Positions 27,425 to 35,433 of a DNA stretch of 64,000 nucleotides are shown piece by piece. How positions within the stretch are numbered: the stretch's first letter is position 1; each line of letters starts with the position of its first letter. The notes below the pieces were generated by a model. The model was not told where the DNA came from, did no database searches, and saw only the letters and a list, made by a program, of their open reading frames with translations. The stretch lies in NCBI GenBank assembly GCA_965216105.1, contig OZ244147.1, positions 3,472,001-3,536,000 on the forward strand, given 5' to 3'. The DNA is from JAALLB01 sp017643495. GTDB taxonomy: Bacteria > Pseudomonadota > Alphaproteobacteria > Rhizobiales > Rhizobiaceae. The position numbers were made by a program, and so were the translations under genes.

Positions 27425-28858
27425 ATGCCTAGTATTACCATCCGAAATCTTGACGAGGAAACCAAGCAGGCCCTCCGCGAAAGGGCGGCACGCAACGGAC
27501 GCTCCATGGAGGAAGAGGCACGCCTGCTTCTTTCGCAATTGCGGGATCATGGCAAAAAACCGGAAGCGATATTCGCCAGCAAAGTATGGTCAAGCCCGGC
27601 TACAGCAATCGCCAACGCCCAGATTACAGCAGACCCAAACCTTGATGGGAAACGTATCCTGCTGATCATCGGTGGTGGCATTGCCGCTTACAAGTGTCTT
27701 GATCTCATCCGCCGTATACGCGAGCGGGGCGGGAAGGTCCGCCCGGTCTTGACCGAGGCCGCGCAGACTTTTGTCACGCCATTGAGCGTCGGTGCCATTG
27801 CCGGCGACCGGGTGTTTTCCGAGCTTTTTGACCGTGATGATGAACATGACATCGGCCATATACGCCTGTCACGTGAAGCAGACCTTCTGGTGGTAGCACC
27901 AGCCACCGCTGATCTGATGGCAAAGATGGCAGGCGGGCATGCAAATGATCTCGCCTCCACCATCCTGATGGCAACCCACAAGCCGGTACTTGTTGCACCT
28001 GCCATGAACCCAGCCATGTGGAATCACCCGGCAACGGTCAGAAACCGTGAAATTTTGCGGCATGACGGTATCCGGTTTGTTGGGCCGAATGCGGGTGAAA
28101 TGGCCGAAAGCGGAGAAGCAGGAACAGGCCGCATGGCCGAGCCCATGGAAATTCTCTCGGCAATAGGGGGCATAATCTCACCCGATTTGAAACCGCTTTC
28201 CGGAAAACGGGCAATCGTTACTTCCGGACCAACCCATGAGCCGATTGATCCGGTGCGCTACATCGCCAACCGGTCCTCGGGGAAACAGGGCCATGCAATT
28301 GCAAAGGCGCTGGCGGATGCCGGGGCCGAGGTAATCCTGGTTTCAGGCCCGGTCAATATTGAGGCTCCGCGCAATGTCGAAACCATACACGTGCAAACAG
28401 CACGGGAAATGCAGAAGATGGTTGAGACCGCCCTTCCTGCGGACATAGCAGTCATGGTAGCTGCCGTAGCAGACTGGAGAACCGAGAACACTGCTGATGA
28501 AAAGATGAAAAAGCAGGACGGCAAAGGCCCGGCCAGCCTCCGGTTGACGGAAAACCCGGACATTCTGAAGGAACTTGGCCATCACGAGAAAAGACCCAGA
28601 CTTCTTGTCGGCTTTGCTGCTGAAACGGAAAAACTTGCTGAACACGCCAAAGCCAAACTCGAGCGCAAGGGATGCGACTGGATTCTCGCCAATGATGTTT
28701 CACCGTCCGGCGGCGTTATGGGAGGGGACAGCAATACGATCAGGCTGTTCAGCAAAGACAGCTCTGAAACCTGGCCCACGATGGACAAACAATCAGTTGC
28801 CCGGCAACTTGCGAACAGGATCATTGAACATTTTGAGACAGAAACCGTCACTGTATAA
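27425..28858 (+). CDS. coaBC: CoaBC coenzyme A enzyme with an N-terminal antitoxin-like RHH domain
   Basis: A 477-residue fusion. Residues 1-40 (SITIRNLDEETKQALRERAA, then GRSMEEEARLLLSQ) look like the DNA-binding ribbon-helix-helix of FitA/VapB antitoxins. After a linker, CoaBC starts near residue 75 (DGKRILLIIGGGIAAYK). The CoaC half has HIRLSR and APAMNPAMW; the CoaB half has TSGPTHEPIDPVRYI, RSSGKQG and AAVADWR. CoaBC makes 4'-phosphopantothenoylcysteine and decarboxylates it. The loop that carries Cys158 in E. coli reads ESGEAGTGRM here, with Ser229 at the Cys place by my alignment. No in-frame start with a ribosome site exists that would give CoaBC alone, and no PIN toxin gene is adjacent. 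dut follows. Confidence 0.9.
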   Translation: MPSITIRNLDEETKQALRERAARNGRSMEEEARLLLSQLRDHGKKPEAIFASKVWSSPATAIANAQITADPNLDGKRILLIIGGGIAAYKCLDLIRRIRERGGKVRPVLTEAAQTFVTPLSVGAIAGDRVFSELFDRDDEHDIGHIRLSREADLLVVAPATADLMAKMAGGHANDLASTILMATHKPVLVAPAMNPAMWNHPATVRNREILRHDGIRFVGPNAGEMAESGEAGTGRMAEPMEILSAIGGIISPDLKPLSGKRAIVTSGPTHEPIDPVRYIANRSSGKQGHAIAKALADAGAEVILVSGPVNIEAPRNVETIHVQTAREMQKMVETALPADIAVMVAAVADWRTENTADEKMKKQDGKGPASLRLTENPDILKELGHHEKRPRLLVGFAAETEKLAEHAKAKLERKGCDWILANDVSPSGGVMGGDSNTIRLFSKDSSETWPTMDKQSVARQLANRIIEHFETETVTV

Positions 28859-28894
28859 GTGAAGCAGATTTTCAAACAGGACCGTAATTTCCGG

Positions 28895-29344
28895 ATGACC
28901 AAATTGCACATCATACGCATGCCCCATTCACAAGGGCTGGAACTACCTGCCTACGAAACCGGGGCGGCAGCCGGGATGGACTTGCGTGCGGCCGTACCTG
29001 CCAAAGAACCGCTGGTGCTGGAGCCCGGGAAACGCGCCCTTGTTCCGACAGGTTTGATAATGGAATTGCCTGATGGCCATGAAGGCCAGATCAGACCGCG
29101 CTCAGGCCTTGCTTACAAGCACGGGATTACCTGTCTCAACACACCCGGAACGATAGATGCGGACTATCGCGGGGAAATCATGGTTCTGCTTGTCAATCTG
29201 GGCGACCAACCCTTTGCGGTCGAAAGGGGAATGCGAATTGCACAGATGGTGATTGCACCGGTTAGCCAGGTGGAGATTGTGGAAGCATCCCTGGCCAGTG
29301 AAACAACCCGTGGTAGCGGCGGGTTCGGTTCAACCGGCGTTTGA
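28895..29344 (+). CDS. dut: Deoxyuridine 5'-triphosphate nucleotidohydrolase
   Basis: A 149-residue trimeric dUTPase that hydrolyses dUTP to dUMP, protecting DNA from uracil. Its five motifs are visible in order: AGMDLRA, RPRSGLAYKHGI, GTIDADYRGE, RGMRIAQMV and RGSGGFGSTG. I place the start at ATG 28895, which gives the usual family length; a GTG directly after the coaBC stop would add 12 residues. The coaBC-dut order is widespread in bacteria, and the 36-base spacing implies one transcript. Confidence 0.96.
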   Translation: MTKLHIIRMPHSQGLELPAYETGAAAGMDLRAAVPAKEPLVLEPGKRALVPTGLIMELPDGHEGQIRPRSGLAYKHGITCLNTPGTIDADYRGEIMVLLVNLGDQPFAVERGMRIAQMVIAPVSQVEIVEASLASETTRGSGGFGSTGV

Positions 29345-29356
29345 ACGAGTTCACGA

Positions 29357-29372
29357 TCTCGCTCAGGCGAGA
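29357..29372. terminator. Small hairpin at the dut / PfkB-kinase convergence
   Basis: TCTCGC and GCGAGA flank a TCAG loop, overlapping the last codons of the kinase gene and 12 bases past dut. It lacks a T-tract, so it may be only a weak bidirectional stop or a 3'-end stabiliser. Confidence 0.35.
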
Positions 29373-30412
29373 CCTGCCCTTTCCAGCAAATCCGGTTTTT
29401 CAAGAAGCCCGTCTGTCGTGTTGACATGGGTGACAACCGAAGATGCATTGTGTGCAGCAAGAAGGAGCGCCTTGTCGGCATCAAAGCCTGACTTCAATCC
29501 CCAGGCCAGCGTCGAAACAAAGGAATCACCTGCACCTGCCGTACCGGCAACTTCTGCCGGCACAATTTCCTGATGGAAAAAGTCTTCGCCGTTAAAAAGA
29601 TAGGCGCCATCTGCACCGGCTGTAATCAGTACATGCCCTGGTCCGTGGCCATGCAGTGTTTCACAGAACTTGCGCATGGGTATGGGACCACCCTCCGACT
29701 TGAGTACCGGCTCTCCGGGTTTGGGTACGCCCCAGTCAAGCGCGCTGTCGAGAGCGGAGAGACAGGGCACAAGCGCTGCAGCTTCAACCTCATTGATCGA
29801 AATCAATGACATGTGCCGGGCTGCTCCAAGTACCGAATTGGCGCGTGTCGATATCTGCCGGATTCCCGGGTTTGATGAAAAAAACGCGCCAGCGTCTGCA
29901 GCTTTTTCGCCGATTGCAGGCAGCATGGCAGCACTGTCGCCGCTCAAGGGCGCGGCATGAACCAGATCAAAAGTTTCGAGGGAGATTCCTGCCAGATCAC
30001 CCTCATCAAGCATGGTATTTGCACCACGCTGCGTAAAAATGGCGGCATTCTTCTCATGACTGGCAATCATCACTGCCGAACCGGTCTTGCCGTTTTCGGC
30101 AACCATCAATCCATCAAGCTCAAGCTTGTTCAGTTCGCAATGTTCAATCACATGGGAACGGTTTGCGCCCTTGCCGGTTTTCACGAACGGAACGGAACGA
30201 CAGCCAAGACGTGACAGGCTGACAGCCGTATTCAACCCACCGCCACCAATATGGGTTGTAATGGATTGGGCCTCGACTTTCCGGCCTGGCTCAACCAGTA
30301 AATATTGCTGGTGCGCATTGGAAAGCGAAAGTTGTTCGATAGAGTGGGATTCAAGAACTGCAATGATATCAACCATTGCCGATCCGAAGGTTGCCGCCTT
30401 GAGCCTGCTCAC
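29363..30412 (-). CDS. PfkB-family carbohydrate kinase
   Basis: A 349-residue ribokinase-fold sugar or nucleoside kinase. GGGGLNTAVSLSRLG near residue 56 is the N-terminal substrate motif, and AGTAGAGDSFVSTLAWGLK near residue 300 holds the anion hole and catalytic Asp. Specificity cannot be read. It starts four bases after the hydroxyacid dehydrogenase stop, so the two form an operon. A dehydrogenase acting on glyoxylate or hydroxypyruvate paired with a kinase would fit a glycerate or similar acid route (inference). Confidence 0.88.
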   Translation of the reverse strand: MSRLKAATFGSAMVDIIAVLESHSIEQLSLSNAHQQYLLVEPGRKVEAQSITTHIGGGGLNTAVSLSRLGCRSVPFVKTGKGANRSHVIEHCELNKLELDGLMVAENGKTGSAVMIASHEKNAAIFTQRGANTMLDEGDLAGISLETFDLVHAAPLSGDSAAMLPAIGEKAADAGAFFSSNPGIRQISTRANSVLGAARHMSLISINEVEAAALVPCLSALDSALDWGVPKPGEPVLKSEGGPIPMRKFCETLHGHGPGHVLITAGADGAYLFNGEDFFHQEIVPAEVAGTAGAGDSFVSTLAWGLKSGFDADKALLLAAHNASSVVTHVNTTDGLLEKPDLLERAGLA

Positions 30413-30416
30413 AAAA

Positions 30417-31412
30417 TCAGTCCCCGGTTGGCAGCACGCGGTCCGGGGGACGGTGGCTGTCTGCCCAGGTGCGGATGTTGATCAATACACGGTCGCCCAT
30501 TTCGTGGCGCCCCTCCTTCGTGGCCGAACCCATGTGGGGCAACACGACAACCTTGCCCTGTTTTACCAGTTTCATGAGATCGGGCGCCACAGCCGGTTCG
30601 CTGGCAAACACGTCAAGACCGGCCCCGGCAATCTTGCCGTGAGCGATTGCCTGGGTAAGGGCTGCTTCATCAATCACTTCGCCCCGGGCCGTATTGATGA
30701 TGATGGCACCAGGCTGCATCAATGAAAGGCGCTCTGCAGACAGCATGTGACGGGTTGCCGTTGTGTGCGGGCAGTTGACCGAAAGAAAGTCGACACGCGG
30801 CAACATCTGGTCAAGCGTGTCCCAGTATGTCGCCTCAAGTTCGTCTTCTGTTCGAGCGGCAACGCGGTTTCGATTATGGTAGTGAATGGACAGCCCAAAG
30901 GCTTTTGCCCGGCGCGCCACGGCGGTTCCGATGCGGCCCATTCCGATGATCCCGAGCCGCTTTCCCCAAATCCGGTGACCAAGCATCCAGGTGGGTGACC
31001 AACCATGCCACTTGTCCCGGTTGATTGCCTGCGCTCCTTCCACAAAACGACGGGAAACGGCAATCATCAAGCCCATCGCCATGTCTGCCGTGTCTTCTGT
31101 CAGCACATTAGGCGTATTGGTTACTATGATGCCTTTTTTGGCGGCGGCCTTTACGTCGATATTGTCAACGCCATTACCGAAATTGGCTATCAGTTCAAGC
31201 TGGGGACCAGCCTGCTCTATCAGTGCCGCGTCAATCCGGTCGGTCACCGTCGGGACAAGGACCTGGGCGGTTTTGACAGCTTCCGCAAGCTCTGCAGCGC
31301 TCATGGCCCGGTCTTCCAGATTAAGCCTTGTGTCGAACAATTCCCTCATTCGGGTTTCAACATCATCGGGCAGTTTTCTGGTGACTATCACTACGGGTTT
31401 TTTCACCGACAT
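30417..31412 (-). CDS. D-2-hydroxyacid dehydrogenase (glyoxylate/hydroxypyruvate reductase type)
   Basis: A 331-residue NAD(P)-dependent dehydrogenase. The Rossmann motif is LGIIGMGRIGTAVARRA near residue 153. NTARGEVIDEAALTQA carries the substrate Arg region near 245. The Glu and His of the catalytic Arg-Glu-His set fall in DVFASEPAVAP and VVLPHMGSAT. GANTPNVLT-like text is VTNTPNVLTEDTADMAMGL. It most resembles GyaR/GhrB-type glyoxylate reductases. Operon leader for the PfkB kinase, divergent from the SH3 protein gene. Confidence 0.9.
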   Translation of the reverse strand: MSVKKPVVIVTRKLPDDVETRMRELFDTRLNLEDRAMSAAELAEAVKTAQVLVPTVTDRIDAALIEQAGPQLELIANFGNGVDNIDVKAAAKKGIIVTNTPNVLTEDTADMAMGLMIAVSRRFVEGAQAINRDKWHGWSPTWMLGHRIWGKRLGIIGMGRIGTAVARRAKAFGLSIHYHNRNRVAARTEDELEATYWDTLDQMLPRVDFLSVNCPHTTATRHMLSAERLSLMQPGAIIINTARGEVIDEAALTQAIAHGKIAGAGLDVFASEPAVAPDLMKLVKQGKVVVLPHMGSATKEGRHEMGDRVLINIRTWADSHRPPDRVLPTGD

Positions 31413-31594
31413 ACGGGCATTTTCTCCAAGGAACGCAACGATTTGACCTGGATGTTGACCGCCTGTTAATCCTGTAGCGTCAAAATGTATCCAGACGAAC
31501 TAGAAGCCTGTTTACCAGACCTCCGCGCCAACGCAAATCGCAAAATCCGCAGGCGCAGCATGGTGAAAGCCCCAGGCAGCACACGGAGAGAACA

Positions 31595-32149
31595 GTGTAT
31601 ATGCAAACCGGGAAACGATCGTTTGTCTTGTTGCTGGCCATTATCCTGTTTCACGGCGTGCCTGAAAGTGCATTTGCCCAGTCATCATCAGGGCAATCCG
31701 GCCTGCCACTGCCACGGTTTGCAAGCCTGAAATCAGGCAAGGTGAATGTGCGTGTCGGGCCGGGAACCGACTTCAAGATAAACTGGCTTTACCAGCGGCA
31801 AGGCTTGCCAATGGAAATAATCCAGGAGTTCGACAACTGGCGCAAGGTTAGGGATCCCGAAGGCAATGAGGGATGGGTCCTTCATTCGCTTCTTTCAGGC
31901 CGCAGGACTGTCGTGGTTCGCCCATGGGAACCCAACAAGAAGCATGGTCTGGCAGACCTGAAAAGAAAGGCCGACAATAGCGCAGGGGTTACTGCACGCC
32001 TTGAACCCGGCGTGGTTGCCAACGTCCTGTCATGCTCTGAAGACTGGTGCCGCCTGTCCGTCAAGGACGATGCAATCGGCGAAATTGACGGATATGTCGA
32101 AAAGAACGCCCTCTGGGGAGTTTATCCGGACGAATTTATAGAGGAATAA
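31595..32149 (+). CDS. Secreted bacterial SH3-domain protein
   Basis: A 184-residue exported protein with a signal peptide ending near ...SAFAQ and two SH3-like domains of the DUF1058/SH3_3-4 kind. The first holds GKVNVRVGPGTDFKINW near residue 50 and GWVLHSLLSG; the second runs from about residue 120 to the end with CSEDWCRLSV. Bacterial SH3 domains of this sort bind cell-wall peptides. GTG 31595 has GGAGAG six bases ahead and an ATG two codons later is equally possible. It lies between the dehydrogenase and irr and ends about 40 bases from the convergent irr gene. Confidence 0.82.
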   Translation: MYMQTGKRSFVLLLAIILFHGVPESAFAQSSSGQSGLPLPRFASLKSGKVNVRVGPGTDFKINWLYQRQGLPMEIIQEFDNWRKVRDPEGNEGWVLHSLLSGRRTVVVRPWEPNKKHGLADLKRKADNSAGVTARLEPGVVANVLSCSEDWCRLSVKDDAIGEIDGYVEKNALWGVYPDEFIEE

Positions 32150-32189
32150 TGACAACCCGGTCTGCGCCTTGGCGCTGCCGGCAGAGTTG

Positions 32190-32612
32190 TCAGCGGCGCT
32201 TTTGCTCGCGTATCCGCACAACAACATCAACGCTGCAGACTTCCATTCCTTCAGGAGGTGACGGAAGGTTCTCCACCTTCACGAAACCGTCCGGCATGTC
32301 CATCACTTCATTGCGGTCTTCAATGTAGAAATGATGGTGGTTTCCGGTATTCGTGTCAAAATAGGTTTTGCTGGAGTCGACCGAGATCGCCCGCAACAGA
32401 CCGTTCTCGGTAAACTGGTGCAGCGTATTGTAAATAGTGGCAAGCGAGACCGTGACACCGGCTTCCCGCGCCTCATCAAAAAGTGTCTCGGCGGAAACAT
32501 GCCTGTCACCTTTTGAGAAAAGCAATTCGGCAAGTGCCTTTCGCTGACGGGTCGGGCGCAATTTTGCCTGACGCAACGTCTGATCCAGATCTTTGTGTTT
32601 TTCAATCATCAA
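32190..32612 (-). CDS. irr: Fur-family iron response regulator Irr
   Basis: A 140-residue Fur-superfamily regulator. The winged helix covers LRPTRQRKALAELLF and SLATIYNTLHQF (residues 15-70), and the dimerisation domain has GNHHHFYIED, the triple-His region used for haem sensing in rhizobial Irr. The N-terminal haem motif (GCPWHD) of Bradyrhizobium Irr is absent, as in most Rhizobiales. Irr controls haem and iron genes according to haem status. It is divergent from fabA, the order typical of Rhizobiales, which supports Irr over Fur or PerR. Confidence 0.88.
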   Translation of the reverse strand: MMIEKHKDLDQTLRQAKLRPTRQRKALAELLFSKGDRHVSAETLFDEAREAGVTVSLATIYNTLHQFTENGLLRAISVDSSKTYFDTNTGNHHHFYIEDRNEVMDMPDGFVKVENLPSPPEGMEVCSVDVVVRIREQKRR

Positions 32613-32666
32613 GAATTGCCAAGTTTCACTCGGTACATGTGCAATATAATTCGATCACCCTATCAG

Positions 32667-32679
32667 TGCAATAGTTGCA
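32667..32679. promoter_or_regulatory. TGCAA-TAG-TTGCA palindrome between irr and fabA
   Basis: A perfect five-base dyad with a TAG centre in the 205-base divergent gap, 54 bases upstream of irr and 138 upstream of fabA. It could be an operator for either gene. It does not match the classic iron control element (TTAGAA-type), so no factor is named. Confidence 0.35.
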
Positions 32680-32817
32680 AATATGCTACCAGAGCAACTG
32701 CTTAACGGCTTTGTCGCCGGTAGGCCATTGCAGAATCTTTCTTTTGGCACAGCCAAGTTGCATGTGTTACAAGCCCCTGAATCAAACGACGATACCAGAC
32801 TGAAAGAGTTCCATTTC

Positions 32818-33336
32818 ATGAGCGATCGCCAGACCAGCTATAATTACGATGAATTGCTTGCCTGCGCGCGGGGAGAACTTTTCGGCCAGGGAAATGCGCA
32901 ATTGCCCGCTCCGCCCATGCTGATGTTCGACCGCATTACCAATATTGCAGAAGATGGCGGAGAATACGGAAAAGGCTCTATCCGCGCAGAACTCGATGTA
33001 AAACCGGACCTTTGGTTTTTTCCCTGCCATTTCATCAACAATGAAATCATGCCCGGATGCCTTGGCCTCGATGCAATGTGGCAGCTGACCGGCTTTTTCC
33101 TCGGCTGGCTTGGCGAACAGGGCTACGGAATGGCGATCTCAACCGGCGAAGTCAAATTCAAGGGCATGGTAACCCCGAAGACAAAACTTGTTGAGTACGG
33201 AGTGGACCTCAAAAGGGTTATGCGCGGCAGGCTTGTCCTTGGCATCGGTGATGGCTGGCTCAAGGCCGATGGCGAAACCATATATGTTGCAAAAGACCTG
33301 AAAGTGGCTCTTTCCTCGGAAAAGGCCGGACAGTAA
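32818..33336 (+). CDS. fabA: 3-hydroxydecanoyl-ACP dehydratase/isomerase
   Basis: A 172-residue hot-dog enzyme that dehydrates 3-hydroxydecanoyl-ACP and isomerises trans-2 to cis-3-decenoyl-ACP, the entry to anaerobic unsaturated fatty acid synthesis. The catalytic pair is in FPCHFINNEIMPGCLGLDA, His in CHF and Asp in LDA. The start at ATG 32818 matches the family length; the 45-residue upstream extension does not. fabB follows after 58 bases and then fabI, one fatty-acid operon. Confidence 0.97.
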   Translation: MSDRQTSYNYDELLACARGELFGQGNAQLPAPPMLMFDRITNIAEDGGEYGKGSIRAELDVKPDLWFFPCHFINNEIMPGCLGLDAMWQLTGFFLGWLGEQGYGMAISTGEVKFKGMVTPKTKLVEYGVDLKRVMRGRLVLGIGDGWLKADGETIYVAKDLKVALSSEKAGQ

Positions 33337-33394
33337 ATTCCCCGACCCGATGTTGCCGCATTGATTGGGCAACCATCTCATAAAGGAGATACTC

Positions 33395-34612
33395 ATGAAG
33401 CGAGTTGTTGTGACCGGCATGGGAATTGTTTCATCCATTGGCGACAATGTGCCAGAAGTGTTGACTTCCCTTAAAGAAGCAAAGTCGGGCATTGATACAG
33501 CCGATGATTATGTGAAATACGGCTTTCGCTGTCAGGTTCACGGCGAACCCTCTGTCGACCCGTTTGAGGTTCTGGACCGGCGTACAGCCCGGTTCATGTC
33601 CAAGGGAACCGCTTGGAACTACATAGCCATGCAACAGGCGATTGAGGATGCGGGGCTTGAAGAAAGCGATGTTGTCAATCCGCGCACCGGCATCATCATG
33701 GGATCCGGTGGCCCTTCAACACGCACGATTTTTGAAGCTGCCGACATTACCCGTGAAAAGGGGCCCAAGCGCATCGGCCCGACTGCCGTGCCAAAGTCCA
33801 TGAGTTCAACCGCGTCTGCCGTTTTGAGCACACAGTTCAAGATCAAGGGCGTCAACTATTCGATCACCTCTGCGTGCGCGACATCCAATCATTGCATCGG
33901 AAATGCATACGAAACGATCCAGCTCGGCAAGCAGGACATGATCTTTGCCGGCGGCTCGGAAGACCTCGACTGGTCCATGTCGAACCTGTTTGATGCAATG
34001 GGCGCAATGTCATCGAAATTCAACGATACGCCGTCTCGCGCATCCCGTACCTATGATGCAGCGCGTGACGGATTTGTGATTGCCGGCGGGGCTGGTGTTC
34101 TGATTCTCGAAGAACTGGAACATGCAAAAGCTCGCGGCGCGAAAATTTATGGTGAAATCATCGGGTATGGTGCAACGTCGGACGGTTACGACATGGTTGC
34201 ACCGTCCGGTGAAGGTGCCGTTCGCTGCATGAACATGGCTCTGTCCACGGTCAACGAAAAGGTCGACTATATCAATCCGCACGGAACATCGACACCGGTG
34301 GGAGATGAAAAGGAGATAGAGGCCATCCGTGAGGTATTCGGCCAGAATTGCCCTCCGATTTCCTCAACCAAGTCGCTTACCGGGCATTCACTGGGAGCAA
34401 CCGGCGTACAGGAAGCCATCTACTCGCTGCTCATGATGAATCACAATTTCATCTGCGAAAGCGCCCATATTGACGTGCTTGACCCGGCATTCAAGGACAT
34501 GAACATCGTTCTGGAACGCCAGGACAATGTCGCGTTGAACACGGTGATCTCGAATTCGTTTGGTTTCGGTGGAACCAACGCAACCCTGGCGCTGTCGCGC
34601 TATAACGGTTAG
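33395..34612 (+). CDS. fabB: Beta-ketoacyl-ACP synthase I
   Basis: A 405-residue condensing enzyme of unsaturated fatty acid elongation. The catalytic Cys lies in TSACATSNHCIGNA near residue 165, with His in INPHGTSTPVGDEKE and GHSLGATGVQEA. AAGG GSEDLDW-type text is FAGGSEDLDWSMS. The start has AAGGAGA seven bases ahead. It works with FabA upstream, extending cis-3-decenoyl-ACP. Confidence 0.97.
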   Translation: MKRVVVTGMGIVSSIGDNVPEVLTSLKEAKSGIDTADDYVKYGFRCQVHGEPSVDPFEVLDRRTARFMSKGTAWNYIAMQQAIEDAGLEESDVVNPRTGIIMGSGGPSTRTIFEAADITREKGPKRIGPTAVPKSMSSTASAVLSTQFKIKGVNYSITSACATSNHCIGNAYETIQLGKQDMIFAGGSEDLDWSMSNLFDAMGAMSSKFNDTPSRASRTYDAARDGFVIAGGAGVLILEELEHAKARGAKIYGEIIGYGATSDGYDMVAPSGEGAVRCMNMALSTVNEKVDYINPHGTSTPVGDEKEIEAIREVFGQNCPPISSTKSLTGHSLGATGVQEAIYSLLMMNHNFICESAHIDVLDPAFKDMNIVLERQDNVALNTVISNSFGFGGTNATLALSRYNG

Positions 34613-34621
34613 GAGCCTGCC

Positions 34622-35425
34622 ATGAAAGGTTTGATGGAAGGCAAACGCGGCCTGGTCATGGGGGTCGCCAACAATCATTCGATAGCATGGGGCATTGCAA
34701 GCAAGCTGGCAGAACACGGAGCCGAAATCGCACTTACCTATCAGGGTGCCGGCTTTGGAAAGCGCGTCAAGCCTTTGGCGGAAAGTCTGGGTTCAAAACT
34801 GGTTCTCGACTGTGATGTGGAAGACATCGCATCTGTTGATGCGGTTTTTGAAACCCTCAAGAAAGAATGGGGATCAATCGACTTCCTTGTCCATGCAGTG
34901 GCTTTTTCAGACAAGAATGAGCTGAAAGGGCTTTATGCGGATACGACCCGGGACAATTTTTCCCGCACGATGGTCATATCCTGTTTTTCCTTCACCGAAG
35001 TCGCAAAACGGGCCGCAAGCCTGATGACAGAAGGCGGCTCGATGGTGACCCTTACCTATGGCGGCTCCTCGCGTGTAATGCCGAATTACAATGTGATGGG
35101 CGTTGCCAAAGCAGCCCTTGAAGCAAGCGTGCGCTATCTGGCAAGTGATTACGGCCCGGACGGCATCCGCATCAATGCGATATCGGCAGGTCCCGTTCGT
35201 ACCCTGGCCGGTGCCGGTGTTTCGGATGCAAGGGCCATGTTCAATTACCAGAAGCGCAACTCGCCCTTGAGACGCACGGTGGACATATCAGAAGTTGGCA
35301 ATTCGGGCCTTTACCTGCTTTCTGATCTCTCATCCGGTGTTACCGGCGAAATTCACTTCGTTGATTCCGGGTATTCAACGATTTCAATGCCAAAGCTGAA
35401 CGACCTGAACACGCTTGACGAGTAA
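34622..35425 (+). CDS. fabI: Enoyl-ACP reductase FabI
   Basis: A 267-residue short-chain-dehydrogenase-type NADH-dependent enoyl-ACP reductase completing each elongation cycle; the target of triclosan and isoniazid-like drugs in other bacteria. The nucleotide motif is GVANNHSIAWGIA, which is atypical of classical SDRs but normal for FabI. The catalytic Tyr and Lys are in PNYNVMGVAKAALEASVRY. It begins nine bases after fabB. Its end is eight bases from the convergent methyltransferase. Confidence 0.96.
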   Translation: MKGLMEGKRGLVMGVANNHSIAWGIASKLAEHGAEIALTYQGAGFGKRVKPLAESLGSKLVLDCDVEDIASVDAVFETLKKEWGSIDFLVHAVAFSDKNELKGLYADTTRDNFSRTMVISCFSFTEVAKRAASLMTEGGSMVTLTYGGSSRVMPNYNVMGVAKAALEASVRYLASDYGPDGIRINAISAGPVRTLAGAGVSDARAMFNYQKRNSPLRRTVDISEVGNSGLYLLSDLSSGVTGEIHFVDSGYSTISMPKLNDLNTLDE

Positions 35426-35433
35426 GGTTTTCG

